This document shows positions 9,773 through 18,780 of a DNA stretch of 64,000 nucleotides, one piece after another. A model generated the notes under the pieces. It made no database searches. It saw only the letters and a program-made list of their open reading frames with translations, and was not told the DNA's origin. Both the position numbers and the translations under genes were made by a program. Source of the DNA: Muribaculaceae bacterium (lineage in GTDB: Bacteria; Bacteroidota; Bacteroidia; Bacteroidales; Muribaculaceae); contig JAFLTQ010000003.1 of the NCBI GenBank assembly GCA_022510385.1, positions 1 through 64,000 of the forward strand. The letters are read 5' to 3'. Every line of letters begins with the position of its first letter. The stretch's first letter is position 1.

Positions 9773-9811
9773 ATAGCAGATGTCATTTAATGATGTCTGC
9801 TATTTTTTTTT
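9773..9811 (+). terminator. Intrinsic terminator of the gyrA-TPR unit
   Basis: The stem ATAGCAGA...TCTGCTAT, extended inward by G:U and A:U pairs, has a CAT-TTA-ATG tip and is followed by nine T residues. A second small hairpin, GAGGAATCATTCCTC, lies just before it at 9751-9765. Confidence 0.85.
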
Positions 9812-9908
9812 CACACAATAATATTTTCTCGAAATTTATACAATGATTCTCTTTATCCTGATAATGTTTCTAACTTATTGATAATAGTTTATTTTCATCC
9901 TTATAAAA

Positions 9909-9939
9909 TTTGAAAATAATATAATATTAAATAATTTTG
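9909..9939 (+). promoter_or_regulatory. Promoter of the ROK kinase-manA operon
   Basis: TTTG at 9909-9912 and TAATTTTG at 9932-9939 are separated by exactly 19 bp, a textbook Bacteroidota vegetative promoter. The leader would be about 30 nt. Confidence 0.8.
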
Positions 9940-9974
9940 CTATTATCTTAAAAAATCTCTTAAGTATATCTGAT

Positions 9975-11078
9975 ATGTACAAGAAAGACCCAAGAATTGT
10001 TGTCACCTTAGATGCAGGAGGCACTAACCTTGTTTTCGGAGCAATGCAAGCATGTGAATTTATATCTAACCCGATCTCATATCCTTCTAATTCGCAGGAT
10101 CTTGACAAATGTCTTGACACCATAGTGAAAGGTTTCCGTGAAATAATCGGCCAACTGAAAGAGAAGCCCGTAGCTATAAGTTTTGCATTCCCCGGCCCTG
10201 CAGATTATAAGCATGGAATCATTGGCGGTTATCTCCCGAACTTCCCATCCTTCAGAGATGGCGTTGCGCTGGGTCCTTATCTTGAAAAAGAATTCGGAAT
10301 ACCTGTCTTTATCAACAATGATGGTGACCTCTTTGCATTTGGAGAGGCTCTCAGCGGTGCACTCCCGGAAATTAACAGGAAACTATCGGAAGCAGGAGCA
10401 ACAAAACAATTCAAAAATTTAATCGGATATACCTTCGGCACAGGATTCGGCATTGGCATTGTTGTAAACGGGCAGCTGAATCTGGGAGATAATTCTTGCG
10501 TTGAAACATTCTGTCTGCCTCATAAGTTAAAACCCGATGTGATAGTTGAAGAAGGAGTGGCGGTCAGAGCAATCAAACGCGTTTATGCAGAAAAATCGGG
10601 TCATAAGGATCATAATCTTGAGCCAAAAGATATTTATGATATTGCTAAAGGCACAAGAGAGGGAGATAAAAATGCAGCAATTGCAGCTTTCCGGGAATTT
10701 GGAGAGGTTGCAGGTTATGCAATGGCCATTGCCGTTCAGCTTATAGATGGAATCATAGTGATTGGAGGAGGGCTCTCTGCAGCTAAAGAATTCTTCATGC
10801 CTTCACTTCTCAAAGAACTTAGAGATAATCTGACAACTCTCAACGGAGACAAAGTGAAACGAGTCCAAATGGAGGTGTATGATCTGGGTAATCAGGACGA
10901 ATTCGACAAATTTGCAAAAGGGAATCCCAAAAAAATAAAGATTAGAGGAACAAATGAATTCGTTGAATACGATGATGTCAAGAGAATCGGTGTTGCCATC
11001 TCTTCTCTTGGTGCCTCAAAAGCCATCTCTGTTGGAGCTTACACATATGCCTTATCACAATTAGACAATGGAAATTAA
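9975..11078 (+). CDS. ROK-family sugar kinase (glucokinase-like)
   Basis: A cytoplasmic ATP-dependent hexose kinase of the ROK family, 367 aa. The N-terminal phosphate motif TLDAGGTNLVFGA (residues 12-24), the sugar-binding FINNDGDLFAFGEA segment, the FGTGFGIGI loop and the adenosine-binding IVIGGGLSAAK are visible. The CxCGxxGC zinc-binding motif of typical ROK kinases and repressors is absent; only two separated Cys residues occur (NSCVETFCLP), so it belongs to a divergent branch. There is no N-terminal helix-turn-helix, so it is an enzyme and not a regulator. Its last 11 bases overlap manA, implying translational coupling. Glucose is the likely substrate, but mannose or another hexose would suit the manA partner equally well. 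Confidence 0.88.
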   Translation: MYKKDPRIVVTLDAGGTNLVFGAMQACEFISNPISYPSNSQDLDKCLDTIVKGFREIIGQLKEKPVAISFAFPGPADYKHGIIGGYLPNFPSFRDGVALGPYLEKEFGIPVFINNDGDLFAFGEALSGALPEINRKLSEAGATKQFKNLIGYTFGTGFGIGIVVNGQLNLGDNSCVETFCLPHKLKPDVIVEEGVAVRAIKRVYAEKSGHKDHNLEPKDIYDIAKGTREGDKNAAIAAFREFGEVAGYAMAIAVQLIDGIIVIGGGLSAAKEFFMPSLLKELRDNLTTLNGDKVKRVQMEVYDLGNQDEFDKFAKGNPKKIKIRGTNEFVEYDDVKRIGVAISSLGASKAISVGAYTYALSQLDNGN

Positions 11079-12036
11079 AAATCAGCCCCTCAGCTTTCTC
11101 CCCTATCTGAAATCTGTAATATGGGGTGGTGAAAAAATAAAAGTCTACAAGGGCATCAACACTGATCAGGAAAAAATTGGAGAGAGTTGGGAGATTTCAG
11201 CTGTTCCCGGACACGTCTCTGTAGTTGAAGAAGGTCTTTATAAAGGAATGTCTCTTAATGACCTCATCGATGAATTCGGATCACAATTATTGGGAGAATC
11301 TGTCACTAAAAAATATGGAAAGAATTTTCCATTATTAATAAAATTTATAGATGCTGCAGATAATCTATCTGTGCAAGTACATCCCGACGATCAACTCGCA
11401 AGAAAACGTCATAACTCTCTTGGAAAGACTGAAATGTGGTATATTATCGACGCGGAACCCGATGCTAAAATTTTCTCCGGCCTTAACCGTGAAATAACAC
11501 CCGAAGAGTATAAGAAAAGAGTTGAGGAAGGCACATTTGCAGAGACACTTGCTGAACATTCCTCAAATCCGGGTGACGTCTTCTTCCTTCCGGCAGGAAG
11601 GATCCACGCTATAGGAGCCGGCAATCTGTTAGCTGAAATTCAGGAAAACAGCGATGTCACCTACCGGATTTATGACTACGACCGTCGGGACGCCAATGGT
11701 AATCCACGTGAACTTCACACCGATCTGGCTAAAGATGCAATCGACTATAAAGTATATGACAATTATAAGGAAGAAGCTCCTTCTGAAAGTGAAAAAGAAG
11801 TGACTCTTGCAGAATGTGAACACTTTGTGACCAAGCGTCTAATCATCGACGGGAATAAGACCATTGTCACGGATGGTCACTCTTTTGAAATTTTAATTTG
11901 TCTGGAGGGAAATGTCAAAATAATTTGCAGCGAAGGGTCGACCCATCTTAATGCCGGTCATTCGGCTCTCATTCCTGCGAAAGTGAAACAATTCACGCTT
12001 GAAGGTAAAGCCAAACTCCTTTCAACACATCTGTAA
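11068..12036 (+). CDS. manA: Mannose-6-phosphate isomerase, class I
   Basis: A zinc metalloenzyme that interconverts mannose 6-phosphate and fructose 6-phosphate. The 322-aa protein is the short cupin form. Zinc-ligand motifs appear as VQVHPDD, KTEMWY and the later His of GRIHAIGAGNLLAEIQ; the sugar-binding RIYDYDRRD follows. It overlaps the end of the ROK kinase gene by 11 nt, so the pair likely passes hexose from phosphorylation to isomerisation and on to glycolysis or GDP-mannose synthesis. A terminator follows at 12059-12110. Confidence 0.94.
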   Translation: MEIKNQPLSFLPYLKSVIWGGEKIKVYKGINTDQEKIGESWEISAVPGHVSVVEEGLYKGMSLNDLIDEFGSQLLGESVTKKYGKNFPLLIKFIDAADNLSVQVHPDDQLARKRHNSLGKTEMWYIIDAEPDAKIFSGLNREITPEEYKKRVEEGTFAETLAEHSSNPGDVFFLPAGRIHAIGAGNLLAEIQENSDVTYRIYDYDRRDANGNPRELHTDLAKDAIDYKVYDNYKEEAPSESEKEVTLAECEHFVTKRLIIDGNKTIVTDGHSFEILICLEGNVKIICSEGSTHLNAGHSALIPAKVKQFTLEGKAKLLSTHL

Positions 12037-12058
12037 GATCCCTTACTAAGCCAATAAT

Positions 12059-12110
12059 AAAATCCCTTTTAAATCAAACTTCATTTCTGTTTGTGTAGAA
12101 GGGATTTTTT
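12059..12110. terminator. Terminator between converging manA and a small membrane protein gene
   Basis: AAAATCCCTT (12059-12068) pairs with AAGGGATTTT (12099-12108), with a 30-nt loop and T runs on both strands. It fits bidirectional termination. Confidence 0.7.
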
Positions 12111-12115
12111 CGTAA

Positions 12116-12325
12116 CTATTCGGATATCTTATCTCTATTCCTTAGCTCTTTATTCCTTTTTGAGATAGCTGTGACCCACATTATTAGCGCCATAACCATC
12201 ATCACCAGTCCGAAAATAACCATTGCAGTCATTGAGCCCGGAATGTCTATGACACTAAAAACGATTATGCCTATCCCGCATATAAATGCGATAACTGCAA
12301 ACGTAACCTGTAAATAATGATTCAT
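12116..12325 (-). CDS. Small two-helix membrane protein, unknown function
   Basis: The 69-aa protein is almost wholly two transmembrane helices (about residues 6-26 and 33-54), with a short basic and acidic C-terminal tail (SKRNKELRNRDKISE). No family was recognised. It stands alone on the minus strand after manA and shares its terminator. A minus-strand -7 box (TAATTTTG) lies 65 nt upstream at 12390-12397, which supports it being a real gene. Confidence 0.65.
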   Translation of the reverse strand: MNHYLQVTFAVIAFICGIGIIVFSVIDIPGSMTAMVIFGLVMMVMALIMWVTAISKRNKELRNRDKISE

Positions 12326-12389
12326 ATCCTTAATCTATATTTTTCTTTACAATTCGTCTGAATGATTCCACTTTATGATAAGAACCTGA

Positions 12390-12397
12390 CAAAATTA
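12390..12397 (-). promoter_or_regulatory. Probable -7 box for the small membrane protein gene
   Basis: It reads TAATTTTG on the minus strand. The rest of the 332-nt gap 12326-12657 is A/T-rich and holds the start region of the RND operon, but I find no convincing TAnnTTTG box for that operon and no regulator gene. Confidence 0.45.
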
Positions 12398-12657
12398 CAA
12401 ATAATATTTTATTAATTCTCTTTATGTTTAAATAAAGTCCCCATAAGAATATGGTTAACAATTATCTTAATATAAAATTTTCTCTCTCTTCTCACCCACT
12501 CTTCCACTGAATATTATAAAGTTAGGTAAAATTTTATTAATTTTACACCAAATATAACAGCCTCGAAAAAGCTGTAACCTATTCTTTTTTTATTACGTTG
12601 ATTTAGACTGCTGTATTACAAATTTTCTCCTTTTTAAAAGTTCATGACATAACATTT

Positions 12658-13701
12658 ATGAAACCTATAATTCTATCATCCCTAAGTTTTTTGCTATTGC
12701 TGTTCTCCGGCTGCCACAAACAGATTCCGGCAGAGAAGACACCGGTCAGAAATGTCATATTAACAGAGGTTGAATCCTCAGGCGAGACTTATTCCCAAAC
12801 TTATTCAGGAGTCGTAGAGGAGGGTAAAAGTGTAAACGCAGCCTTCATGACCGGTGGTAAATTAATTTCACTTAAGGTGAAAGAGGGTGATAGAGTCAGA
12901 AAGGGGGAATTATTAGCCGCCCTCGATGCCACAGATTATAAAATAGGAGTCAATCAGCTACAAGTGCAATATGACCAAATGGTGTCTGAAAAGAAAAGAA
13001 TGGATGAAATGTTTGCACGACATAATATAGCTCCTAATGACTATGAAAAATTTGAAGCCGGTTTTGAGCAATTAAAACTGCAACTTGAAATGGCCAAAAA
13101 TAAGCTTGACTATACGAATCTCTACTCTCCTTCCAATGGTTTTATCTCTTATAAATATATGCAACCTGGAGAATTAGTGGATGCCGGCACACCTATTTAT
13201 AAAATTACGGATGATTCAAGTCTTGAAGTCTCTGTTGATCTACCTCTAAATGTCTATCTTAACAGAAAAGATATCAAATCATGCTTTGGATCTTCACCTA
13301 ATGTGAAAGGAGAAATCCCCTTAAAAATTGAAAGTTTCACTCCGGATGCCGACAATAATCAGCTATATCACATGACTCTTCTTCTCCCTTCCGAATATAA
13401 GAAAGAGTTCACCCCCGGAATGAATATCTCTGTGTCAATAGAGATGAAAAATGAAATGGTTGGTGAAACTTTGATTCCCTCAAGAGCCATTTTCGATGAA
13501 AACGGAATAACCTATATTTGGACTTTCAATTCCACGGATTCTACATTATCTAAGGCCAAAGTTAATGTAATAGGGCAACCGGTTGGGTCAAAAAGTATTG
13601 TGACAGGTCTTACCGGAGAGGAAAAGATTGTCACAACAGGTGTCAAACAACTTAAGGATGGAGAAAAAGTTAAAGTGGTTTCCAATCCTATAGAAAAATA
13701 A
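12658..13701 (+). CDS. RND efflux periplasmic adaptor (membrane fusion) lipoprotein
   Basis: The 347-aa protein is the periplasmic link between an RND pump and TolC. A lipoprotein signal peptide ends in LLFSGC, so Cys19 would be lipidated and anchored in the inner membrane. The biotinyl-lipoyl-like half motif GKLISLKVKEGDRVRKGELLAALDATDYK, the helical hairpin (about residues 95-140), the second lipoyl half (SPSNGFISYKYMQPGELVDAGTPIYKI) and the beta-barrel and membrane-proximal domains follow in order. It is the first gene of a three-gene efflux operon, 3 nt before the pump. The substrate cannot be read from sequence. Confidence 0.93.
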   Translation: MKPIILSSLSFLLLLFSGCHKQIPAEKTPVRNVILTEVESSGETYSQTYSGVVEEGKSVNAAFMTGGKLISLKVKEGDRVRKGELLAALDATDYKIGVNQLQVQYDQMVSEKKRMDEMFARHNIAPNDYEKFEAGFEQLKLQLEMAKNKLDYTNLYSPSNGFISYKYMQPGELVDAGTPIYKITDDSSLEVSVDLPLNVYLNRKDIKSCFGSSPNVKGEIPLKIESFTPDADNNQLYHMTLLLPSEYKKEFTPGMNISVSIEMKNEMVGETLIPSRAIFDENGITYIWTFNSTDSTLSKAKVNVIGQPVGSKSIVTGLTGEEKIVTTGVKQLKDGEKVKVVSNPIEK

Positions 13702-13704
13702 ATA

Positions 13705-16700
13705 ATGGAAAGAATCACCAATTTCTTCATAAGACGCCAGACCCTTTTCTGGTCAATGCTGATACTGATCCTGTTGGCAGGTGTGCTTGTATTTATAAGG
13801 ATGCCTAAACTTGAAGATCCGGCAGTGACTGTAAAACAAGCTTCGGTTGTTGTGTTATATCCGGGAGCAAACACAGAGAGGGTTGAAAAAGATGTGGTAA
13901 AGGTAATGGAGGAACATCTGCGGACTCTTCCTAATGTTAGAAAAATAATATCTACCGTCAAGCCCGGGCAGGCTCTGATAAGCGTTGAGTTTGAATTTGA
14001 AACCCCAATGGGAGAAATCGAGCAACATTTCGATCTCGTCAGACGCAAAGTAGGTGATGCTGAGATGATATTGCCCCCCGGAGTTATGAGTCCTATCGTC
14101 ATTGATGATATGATGGATGTGTATGGCATTTTCTATGCCCTGAGCGGCCCGGATTATGAATACGGAGAACTCGAAGAATATGCCAAGACCCTCAAAAGAG
14201 AGATACTCCCATTAAAAGGAGTTAAACGAGTTAATATTGGAGGAACACAAAGAGAAGTGATAGATATAACTTTCACTCCCGAACAGATAAAAAACAATGG
14301 GAATTTACCGATTCTTGTTGCTCAGGCTTTACAGGCAGTCACAAAACCCATAGATGCCGGTAAAATTGAGAATGGTGATGACCGTATTTCTATTGATATA
14401 ACAGAAGGGGCGCACACCACAGAAGAGATTTCCAATCTTTTTTTGAATTTACCCGACGGCAAAAAAGTGAGATTAGGCGATATTGCCAAAGTGAGCAGAC
14501 ATATAGTTGAATCCCAATCAGGAGCATTCTATCTTAATGGGGAGAAAGCTCTGACGATTCTGGTTGCTTTGGAAAGCAGTGCTGTAGTACCCGACGTCGG
14601 GAAACTTGTGGATAACAAGATAGCAGAGGTTTTTAATCAGTTTCCTGTAGGCCTTTCCGTAGATAAAATATTCTTCCAGCCCGACCAGGTTGATACGGCC
14701 ATATCATCCTTCATGATTAATCTGATAGAATCCGTATTAATCGTGATATTTGTGTTGATGATTGCAATGGGATGGCGTTCCGGATTGATAATCGGATTAG
14801 GTCTTATCCTGACAGTTGCCTTATCTTTCCCGATACTCTCAGCGATGGGGACCACCTTGCAAAGGATATCTCTGGGAGCCTTCATAATAGCGATGGGGAT
14901 GTTGGTGGATAATGCTGTAGTGATAATGGACGGCATAATGAAAGACCGAGAAAAAGGCCTCCCCAAGAAAGAGTATCTTGTCAGGATCGGGAGACAGACC
15001 GCCCTACCCCTTTTGGGAGCCACTATCATAGCTGCGGCCACTTTCTTACCCATATATCTGACTCCGGGCTCTGTAGGCGAATTTGCCGGAGATCTTTTCA
15101 TCGTCGTGTGTGTGAGCCTGTTGGTAAGTTGGGTTCTTGCTCTTATTCAAGTTCCTGTTTGCGCTGACAAATGGCTCGACCCGAAAAATATTCAAGAAGA
15201 TATCAAAGGTCAGCCGAAACTTAGTGCAGTAGAAAGACAGGTAAAGAAAATAGTAGAATGGCTGATATCCCATAAATGGTTGACTGTCTCTTTCGGTATT
15301 CTTTTGCTATGTGGCGCAGGAAGTTCGGTTTTGTTGGTAAAAAATGTTTTCTTTCCGGATTTCGATTACAATCAATTTGTAATGGAATGTTACTTCCCGG
15401 CAGAAAGTAATCCGCAGTCTGTCAGAGATAGAATGTTCCAATTGTCAGACACATTAATGACCGATAAATCTGTAAAAAATGTATCCCTAAGCCTTGGAGG
15501 AGCGCAAGGCAGATATTGTCTTGTACGCCCGATCCCACAGGGAGGTGACAATTACGCCGAATTTATAATAGAGTGTGATAATTTCAGATCTGTCCAAAGG
15601 TTATCAAAAGAGATGACCCGGAAATTGAGAGGGATAGCCCCTGATGCATATATCAGGGCCCGCAGATATAATTTCTCCGTAAGCTCAACACATCTTGTTG
15701 AGGTGGAATTCACCGGACCCGACCCGGCTGTGTTAAGGGAACTGAGCGGTCAGGCAGAAGCAATAATGAAAGCCTCTCCTTATGTTGATCCTTATACTGT
15801 ACAAAACAGTTGGGATGCTCCGGCTCGACAACTCTCAATTGCTTATTCTTCACAATCGGCTGCACGTGCCGGCGTGAATCGTTCTGACGTTGGGAATTCC
15901 ATTCAGGCAGCAACAGATGGATACACCGTGGGAGTGATTTCTGATCATGAAAATTTGATTCCCATTAATATCGTTGTCAGAAACCCGGATGGTTCCCGAT
16001 TAAAAGACCTCTCCTCTGCTCCCGTTTGGGCAATGGTAAATGCTAATGTTTCTCCCACAGAGCTAAAGGGATTGATGACCGGTGCCGTTTCTCCGGATGA
16101 AATAGAGTCAAAATTAGGAAGAGCCACTACCCTTGCAAATTGTATTGACTCCATTTCCACCGTATGGGAAGAATCCCTTATCAGCCGTTACAACGGTGAA
16201 AGAGCTATTCAGGCCGAATGTGACACAGACCCCTTTAATCCGGAAGCCACTCCCGATAAACTGATGAAATCAGTGAAAAAAGAGATAGATAATATTAAAT
16301 TACCTCCGGGATATAAAATGAGATGGGTCGGTGAAAGCGAACTATCCGATGAAGCCCTCGGTAAAGTGATGCAGAATCTTCCTGTAATGATTGTGATTCT
16401 TGTGATTGTTTTGCTTCTATTGTTCAACAACTGGAAGAAATTAGCTGTAATCCTCCTTTGTTTCCCGTTTGTGTTATGCGGTATAGTCCCGGCATTGCTG
16501 ATCACCAATACACCCTTCACTTTCCTCGCTATTTTAGGATTAATGGGACTCGTAGGAATGATGATTAAGAATGCCATAGTTCTTATTGATGAGATCAACG
16601 CACTTAATACAAATCAGAAATGGGAACTTTATCCTGCAATTGTCCACGCTACAATATCCAGGGTAAGGCCTGTCTTACTGGCATCTCTCACTACAGTGGC

Positions 16701-16848
16701 CGGTATGTTGCCTTTGGTGTCTGACCCTATGTATGGACCTCTTGCAGTCACAGTCATCGGCGGCTTATTAATAGGTACACTTGTGACTCTGCTTTTCCTC
16801 CCGGTGCTTTATTCTCTTTTCTTCAAAGTAAAACCACAGAAACAATGA
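13705..16848 (+). CDS. RND-family efflux pump, inner-membrane subunit
   Basis: The 1047-aa AcrB-like transporter uses the proton gradient to export drugs, bile salts or metabolites. It has the typical layout: TM1 at residues 12-30, a large periplasmic loop, TM2-6, a second periplasmic loop after about residue 550, and TM8-12 near the C-terminus. In TM4 the motif reads GMLVDNAVVIMD, so the first proton-relay Asp is kept while the second position is Asn, as in a subset of RND pumps. It overlaps the TolC gene by 4 nt (ATGA), giving tight coupling. HAE-type is the best fit; the metal-pump TM4 signature was not seen. Confidence 0.95.
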   Translation: MERITNFFIRRQTLFWSMLILILLAGVLVFIRMPKLEDPAVTVKQASVVVLYPGANTERVEKDVVKVMEEHLRTLPNVRKIISTVKPGQALISVEFEFETPMGEIEQHFDLVRRKVGDAEMILPPGVMSPIVIDDMMDVYGIFYALSGPDYEYGELEEYAKTLKREILPLKGVKRVNIGGTQREVIDITFTPEQIKNNGNLPILVAQALQAVTKPIDAGKIENGDDRISIDITEGAHTTEEISNLFLNLPDGKKVRLGDIAKVSRHIVESQSGAFYLNGEKALTILVALESSAVVPDVGKLVDNKIAEVFNQFPVGLSVDKIFFQPDQVDTAISSFMINLIESVLIVIFVLMIAMGWRSGLIIGLGLILTVALSFPILSAMGTTLQRISLGAFIIAMGMLVDNAVVIMDGIMKDREKGLPKKEYLVRIGRQTALPLLGATIIAAATFLPIYLTPGSVGEFAGDLFIVVCVSLLVSWVLALIQVPVCADKWLDPKNIQEDIKGQPKLSAVERQVKKIVEWLISHKWLTVSFGILLLCGAGSSVLLVKNVFFPDFDYNQFVMECYFPAESNPQSVRDRMFQLSDTLMTDKSVKNVSLSLGGAQGRYCLVRPIPQGGDNYAEFIIECDNFRSVQRLSKEMTRKLRGIAPDAYIRARRYNFSVSSTHLVEVEFTGPDPAVLRELSGQAEAIMKASPYVDPYTVQNSWDAPARQLSIAYSSQSAARAGVNRSDVGNSIQAATDGYTVGVISDHENLIPINIVVRNPDGSRLKDLSSAPVWAMVNANVSPTELKGLMTGAVSPDEIESKLGRATTLANCIDSISTVWEESLISRYNGERAIQAECDTDPFNPEATPDKLMKSVKKEIDNIKLPPGYKMRWVGESELSDEALGKVMQNLPVMIVILVIVLLLLFNNWKKLAVILLCFPFVLCGIVPALLITNTPFTFLAILGLMGLVGMMIKNAIVLIDEINALNTNQKWELYPAIVHATISRVRPVLLASLTTVAGMLPLVSDPMYGPLAVTVIGGLLIGTLVTLLFLPVLYSLFFKVKPQKQ

Positions 16849-18149
16849 AACTAAGAATATTGGCTGTATTTTTTGCTTTTGCCGCCGTTTTCAATGTCTT
16901 CCCTATTGAATTGTCTTTGAAAGAATGTAAAGAGAGGGCATTGCAGACTGATGAAGATATGAAGATAGCTCAAAACAGAGTTAACCAGTCAAATTTGGAT
17001 AAAGGAATAGCAACAACAGCCTATCTTCCTAAAATAGATGGAATGGGGGGCGCTTTCTACCTTACTCCCGACCCATCCATGGCAGGGATGATGGATATGC
17101 AAATGAGGGGAGTCTATCTCGCAGGCTTCAGTCTGACTCAACCTATCTACACCGGTGGTAAAATCATCAATGCAAATAAACTCGCAAAGGCAGGTCAAGA
17201 AGTAGCAAAAGACCAATTGGAGGCAACGAGAATGGATGTTTTGGCGGAAGCTGAGAAAAGTTATTGGATGTATGTAGCTGTCCTTTCTAAAATAGATATG
17301 ATAAAGGCTTATATGGCTCAACTTGACACCATATATGATTACACAAAATCTGCTTACGAATTGGGATTGACCACCGGCCTGAGTATTTCAAGGGTTGAAT
17401 CACGACGCTCTGAACTTCACTACAGATTGCGCCAGGCTGAATCCGGTGCGGATTTATGTCGATTAGCACTCTGCAGAATTATTGGCGCTGAAGAGACGGA
17501 ACTAATAACTCCAACAGAAGACCTTGACGGTTTGCTTCCACAACCCGGGAATTTTATTGGAATAGATTCACGTCCCGAGCTCCATATGATTCAGAAAAAT
17601 GTAGATGTAAAAAAATATGATGTAAAGATGACCCTCGCCGATTTTCTCCCCACAATTGGTCTTCAATTGGGTTGGAATGCTTTCGGCAATATCAAAATGA
17701 AAAGCATGGTGCAGGGTCCTGACGGTAATTATTATCCGTATACTTCTACCATGAATTATAAAGGATTTGTAGGAGCTGTCTCAGTATCAGTTCCAATCTT
17801 TCATTGGGGAGAGGGTTATAAGAAAGTAAAGAAAGCAAAGATAGAAGTAAATAATGCCGAGCTCTCTTTAGAGAAAAACAGGAAATTGATGGAGCTCCAG
17901 GCCCATCAGGCTTATAGCAACTTTACGGATGGCCTGGAACTTATTAAAAGTGCAGAGAAAGCTTTTTCAGAGTCCCAACTGAATCTTGACATGATGCAAG
18001 ATCAATATGAACATGGATTAATGACGCTTACCGACCTTTTGGAAGCACAATCTCAATGGCATACTTCCTACTCCAACTTAATTGAAGCAAAGACACAATA
18101 TCGCATAAACAGAATAGACTATCTACGGTCGGTCGGACTTTTGGAATAA
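16845..18149 (+). CDS. TolC-family outer-membrane efflux protein
   Basis: The 434-aa protein has a signal peptide (ending around VFNVFPIE) and the TolC architecture of two repeated halves with long alpha-helical barrel segments and short beta strands. Typical pieces are LSLKECKERALQTDEDMKIAQNRV at the mature N-terminus and LTDLLEAQSQWHTSYSNLIEA near the C-terminus. It would form the trimeric outer-membrane duct for the RND pump encoded immediately upstream, which its start codon overlaps. It is distinct from the second TolC-like protein at 36499-37869, which belongs to another system. Confidence 0.94.
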   Translation: MKLRILAVFFAFAAVFNVFPIELSLKECKERALQTDEDMKIAQNRVNQSNLDKGIATTAYLPKIDGMGGAFYLTPDPSMAGMMDMQMRGVYLAGFSLTQPIYTGGKIINANKLAKAGQEVAKDQLEATRMDVLAEAEKSYWMYVAVLSKIDMIKAYMAQLDTIYDYTKSAYELGLTTGLSISRVESRRSELHYRLRQAESGADLCRLALCRIIGAEETELITPTEDLDGLLPQPGNFIGIDSRPELHMIQKNVDVKKYDVKMTLADFLPTIGLQLGWNAFGNIKMKSMVQGPDGNYYPYTSTMNYKGFVGAVSVSVPIFHWGEGYKKVKKAKIEVNNAELSLEKNRKLMELQAHQAYSNFTDGLELIKSAEKAFSESQLNLDMMQDQYEHGLMTLTDLLEAQSQWHTSYSNLIEAKTQYRINRIDYLRSVGLLE

Positions 18150-18195
18150 CCGAAATATCCCATGCCAACAGACTGAGCAAATAATATTTAAGAAT

Positions 18196-18576
18196 ATGCT
18201 GCACGTAGGATTATCACACACAAGCAAACTTTTGGTTTCACCGGAACATTATGCACTCTCATTAGGTTCAGGAGATCTTGAAGTTTTTGGGACTCCCGCT
18301 ATGCTTGCCTTGATGGAAAATGCAGCCATGTTGGCTGTTGCAAATGAGTTACCCGAAGGATATACTACTGTGGGTGGTCATATTGAATCTTCCCATTTAA
18401 AACCCACAAAACCGGGGAAAGAGATTGAAGCTACTGCCGTCTTGACTAAGATTGAGGGTAAAAAACTCTTCTTTGACATTGAAGCCAAGGAAGGAGATAA
18501 AATAATCGGCAAAGGAACGCATATTAGATTCATTGTTCATAAGGAGAAATTCTTGTCTGCATTAGAATCAGATTGA
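18196..18576 (+). CDS. FlK-like hotdog thioesterase
   Basis: The 126-aa protein resembles the fluoroacetyl-CoA thioesterase family. The triad positions of FlK have counterparts here: Thr in FGTPAM (near residue 37), Glu in LMENAA (near 45) and His in VGGHIESSH (near 70). In non-fluoroacetate organisms such proteins are probably general acyl-CoA thioesterases, so the substrate is unknown. It starts 46 nt after the TolC gene and ends 2 nt before the first codon of a broken hydrolase gene, so it once lay in an operon with that gene and the aldo/keto reductase. Confidence 0.85.
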   Translation: MLHVGLSHTSKLLVSPEHYALSLGSGDLEVFGTPAMLALMENAAMLAVANELPEGYTTVGGHIESSHLKPTKPGKEIEATAVLTKIEGKKLFFDIEAKEGDKIIGKGTHIRFIVHKEKFLSALESD

Positions 18577-18578
18577 TT

Positions 18579-18780
18579 ATGAAACCTTTTGTATTCGCCA
18601 TATTTTGTTTTGGCACACTTACAGAGGAAGTTGAAGTATTTAAATAGAGAACAACCGCTCTTACAACCTTGAATATGAAATATCTATGAATTAGAGGGTT
18701 ATAACCATGGAGATATGTATATCCCTGCATTTCATATTCTCAAAGATCATATAAAACGTATTAGAAATCTCAAGTCATGA
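18579..18780 (+). pseudogene. Remnant of an exported alpha/beta hydrolase (esterase)
   Basis: A start at 18579 encodes a signal-peptide-like piece (MKPFVFAIFCFGTL) that stops at 18645. A second frame from 18647 reads ENNRSYNLEYEI. A third frame, 18685-18780, reads YELEGYNHGDMYIPAF and ends in TGA. The last two join into one smooth sequence across a one-base frameshift near 18682 and resemble the C-terminus of alpha/beta hydrolases, with the catalytic His in NHGD. All three pieces lie in different frames, and several hundred codons are missing from the middle. The final TGA overlaps the ATG of the next gene (ATGA), exactly as an intact operon gene would. I infer an internal deletion plus decay; the enzyme family is a judgement from motif shape. 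Confidence 0.6.
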
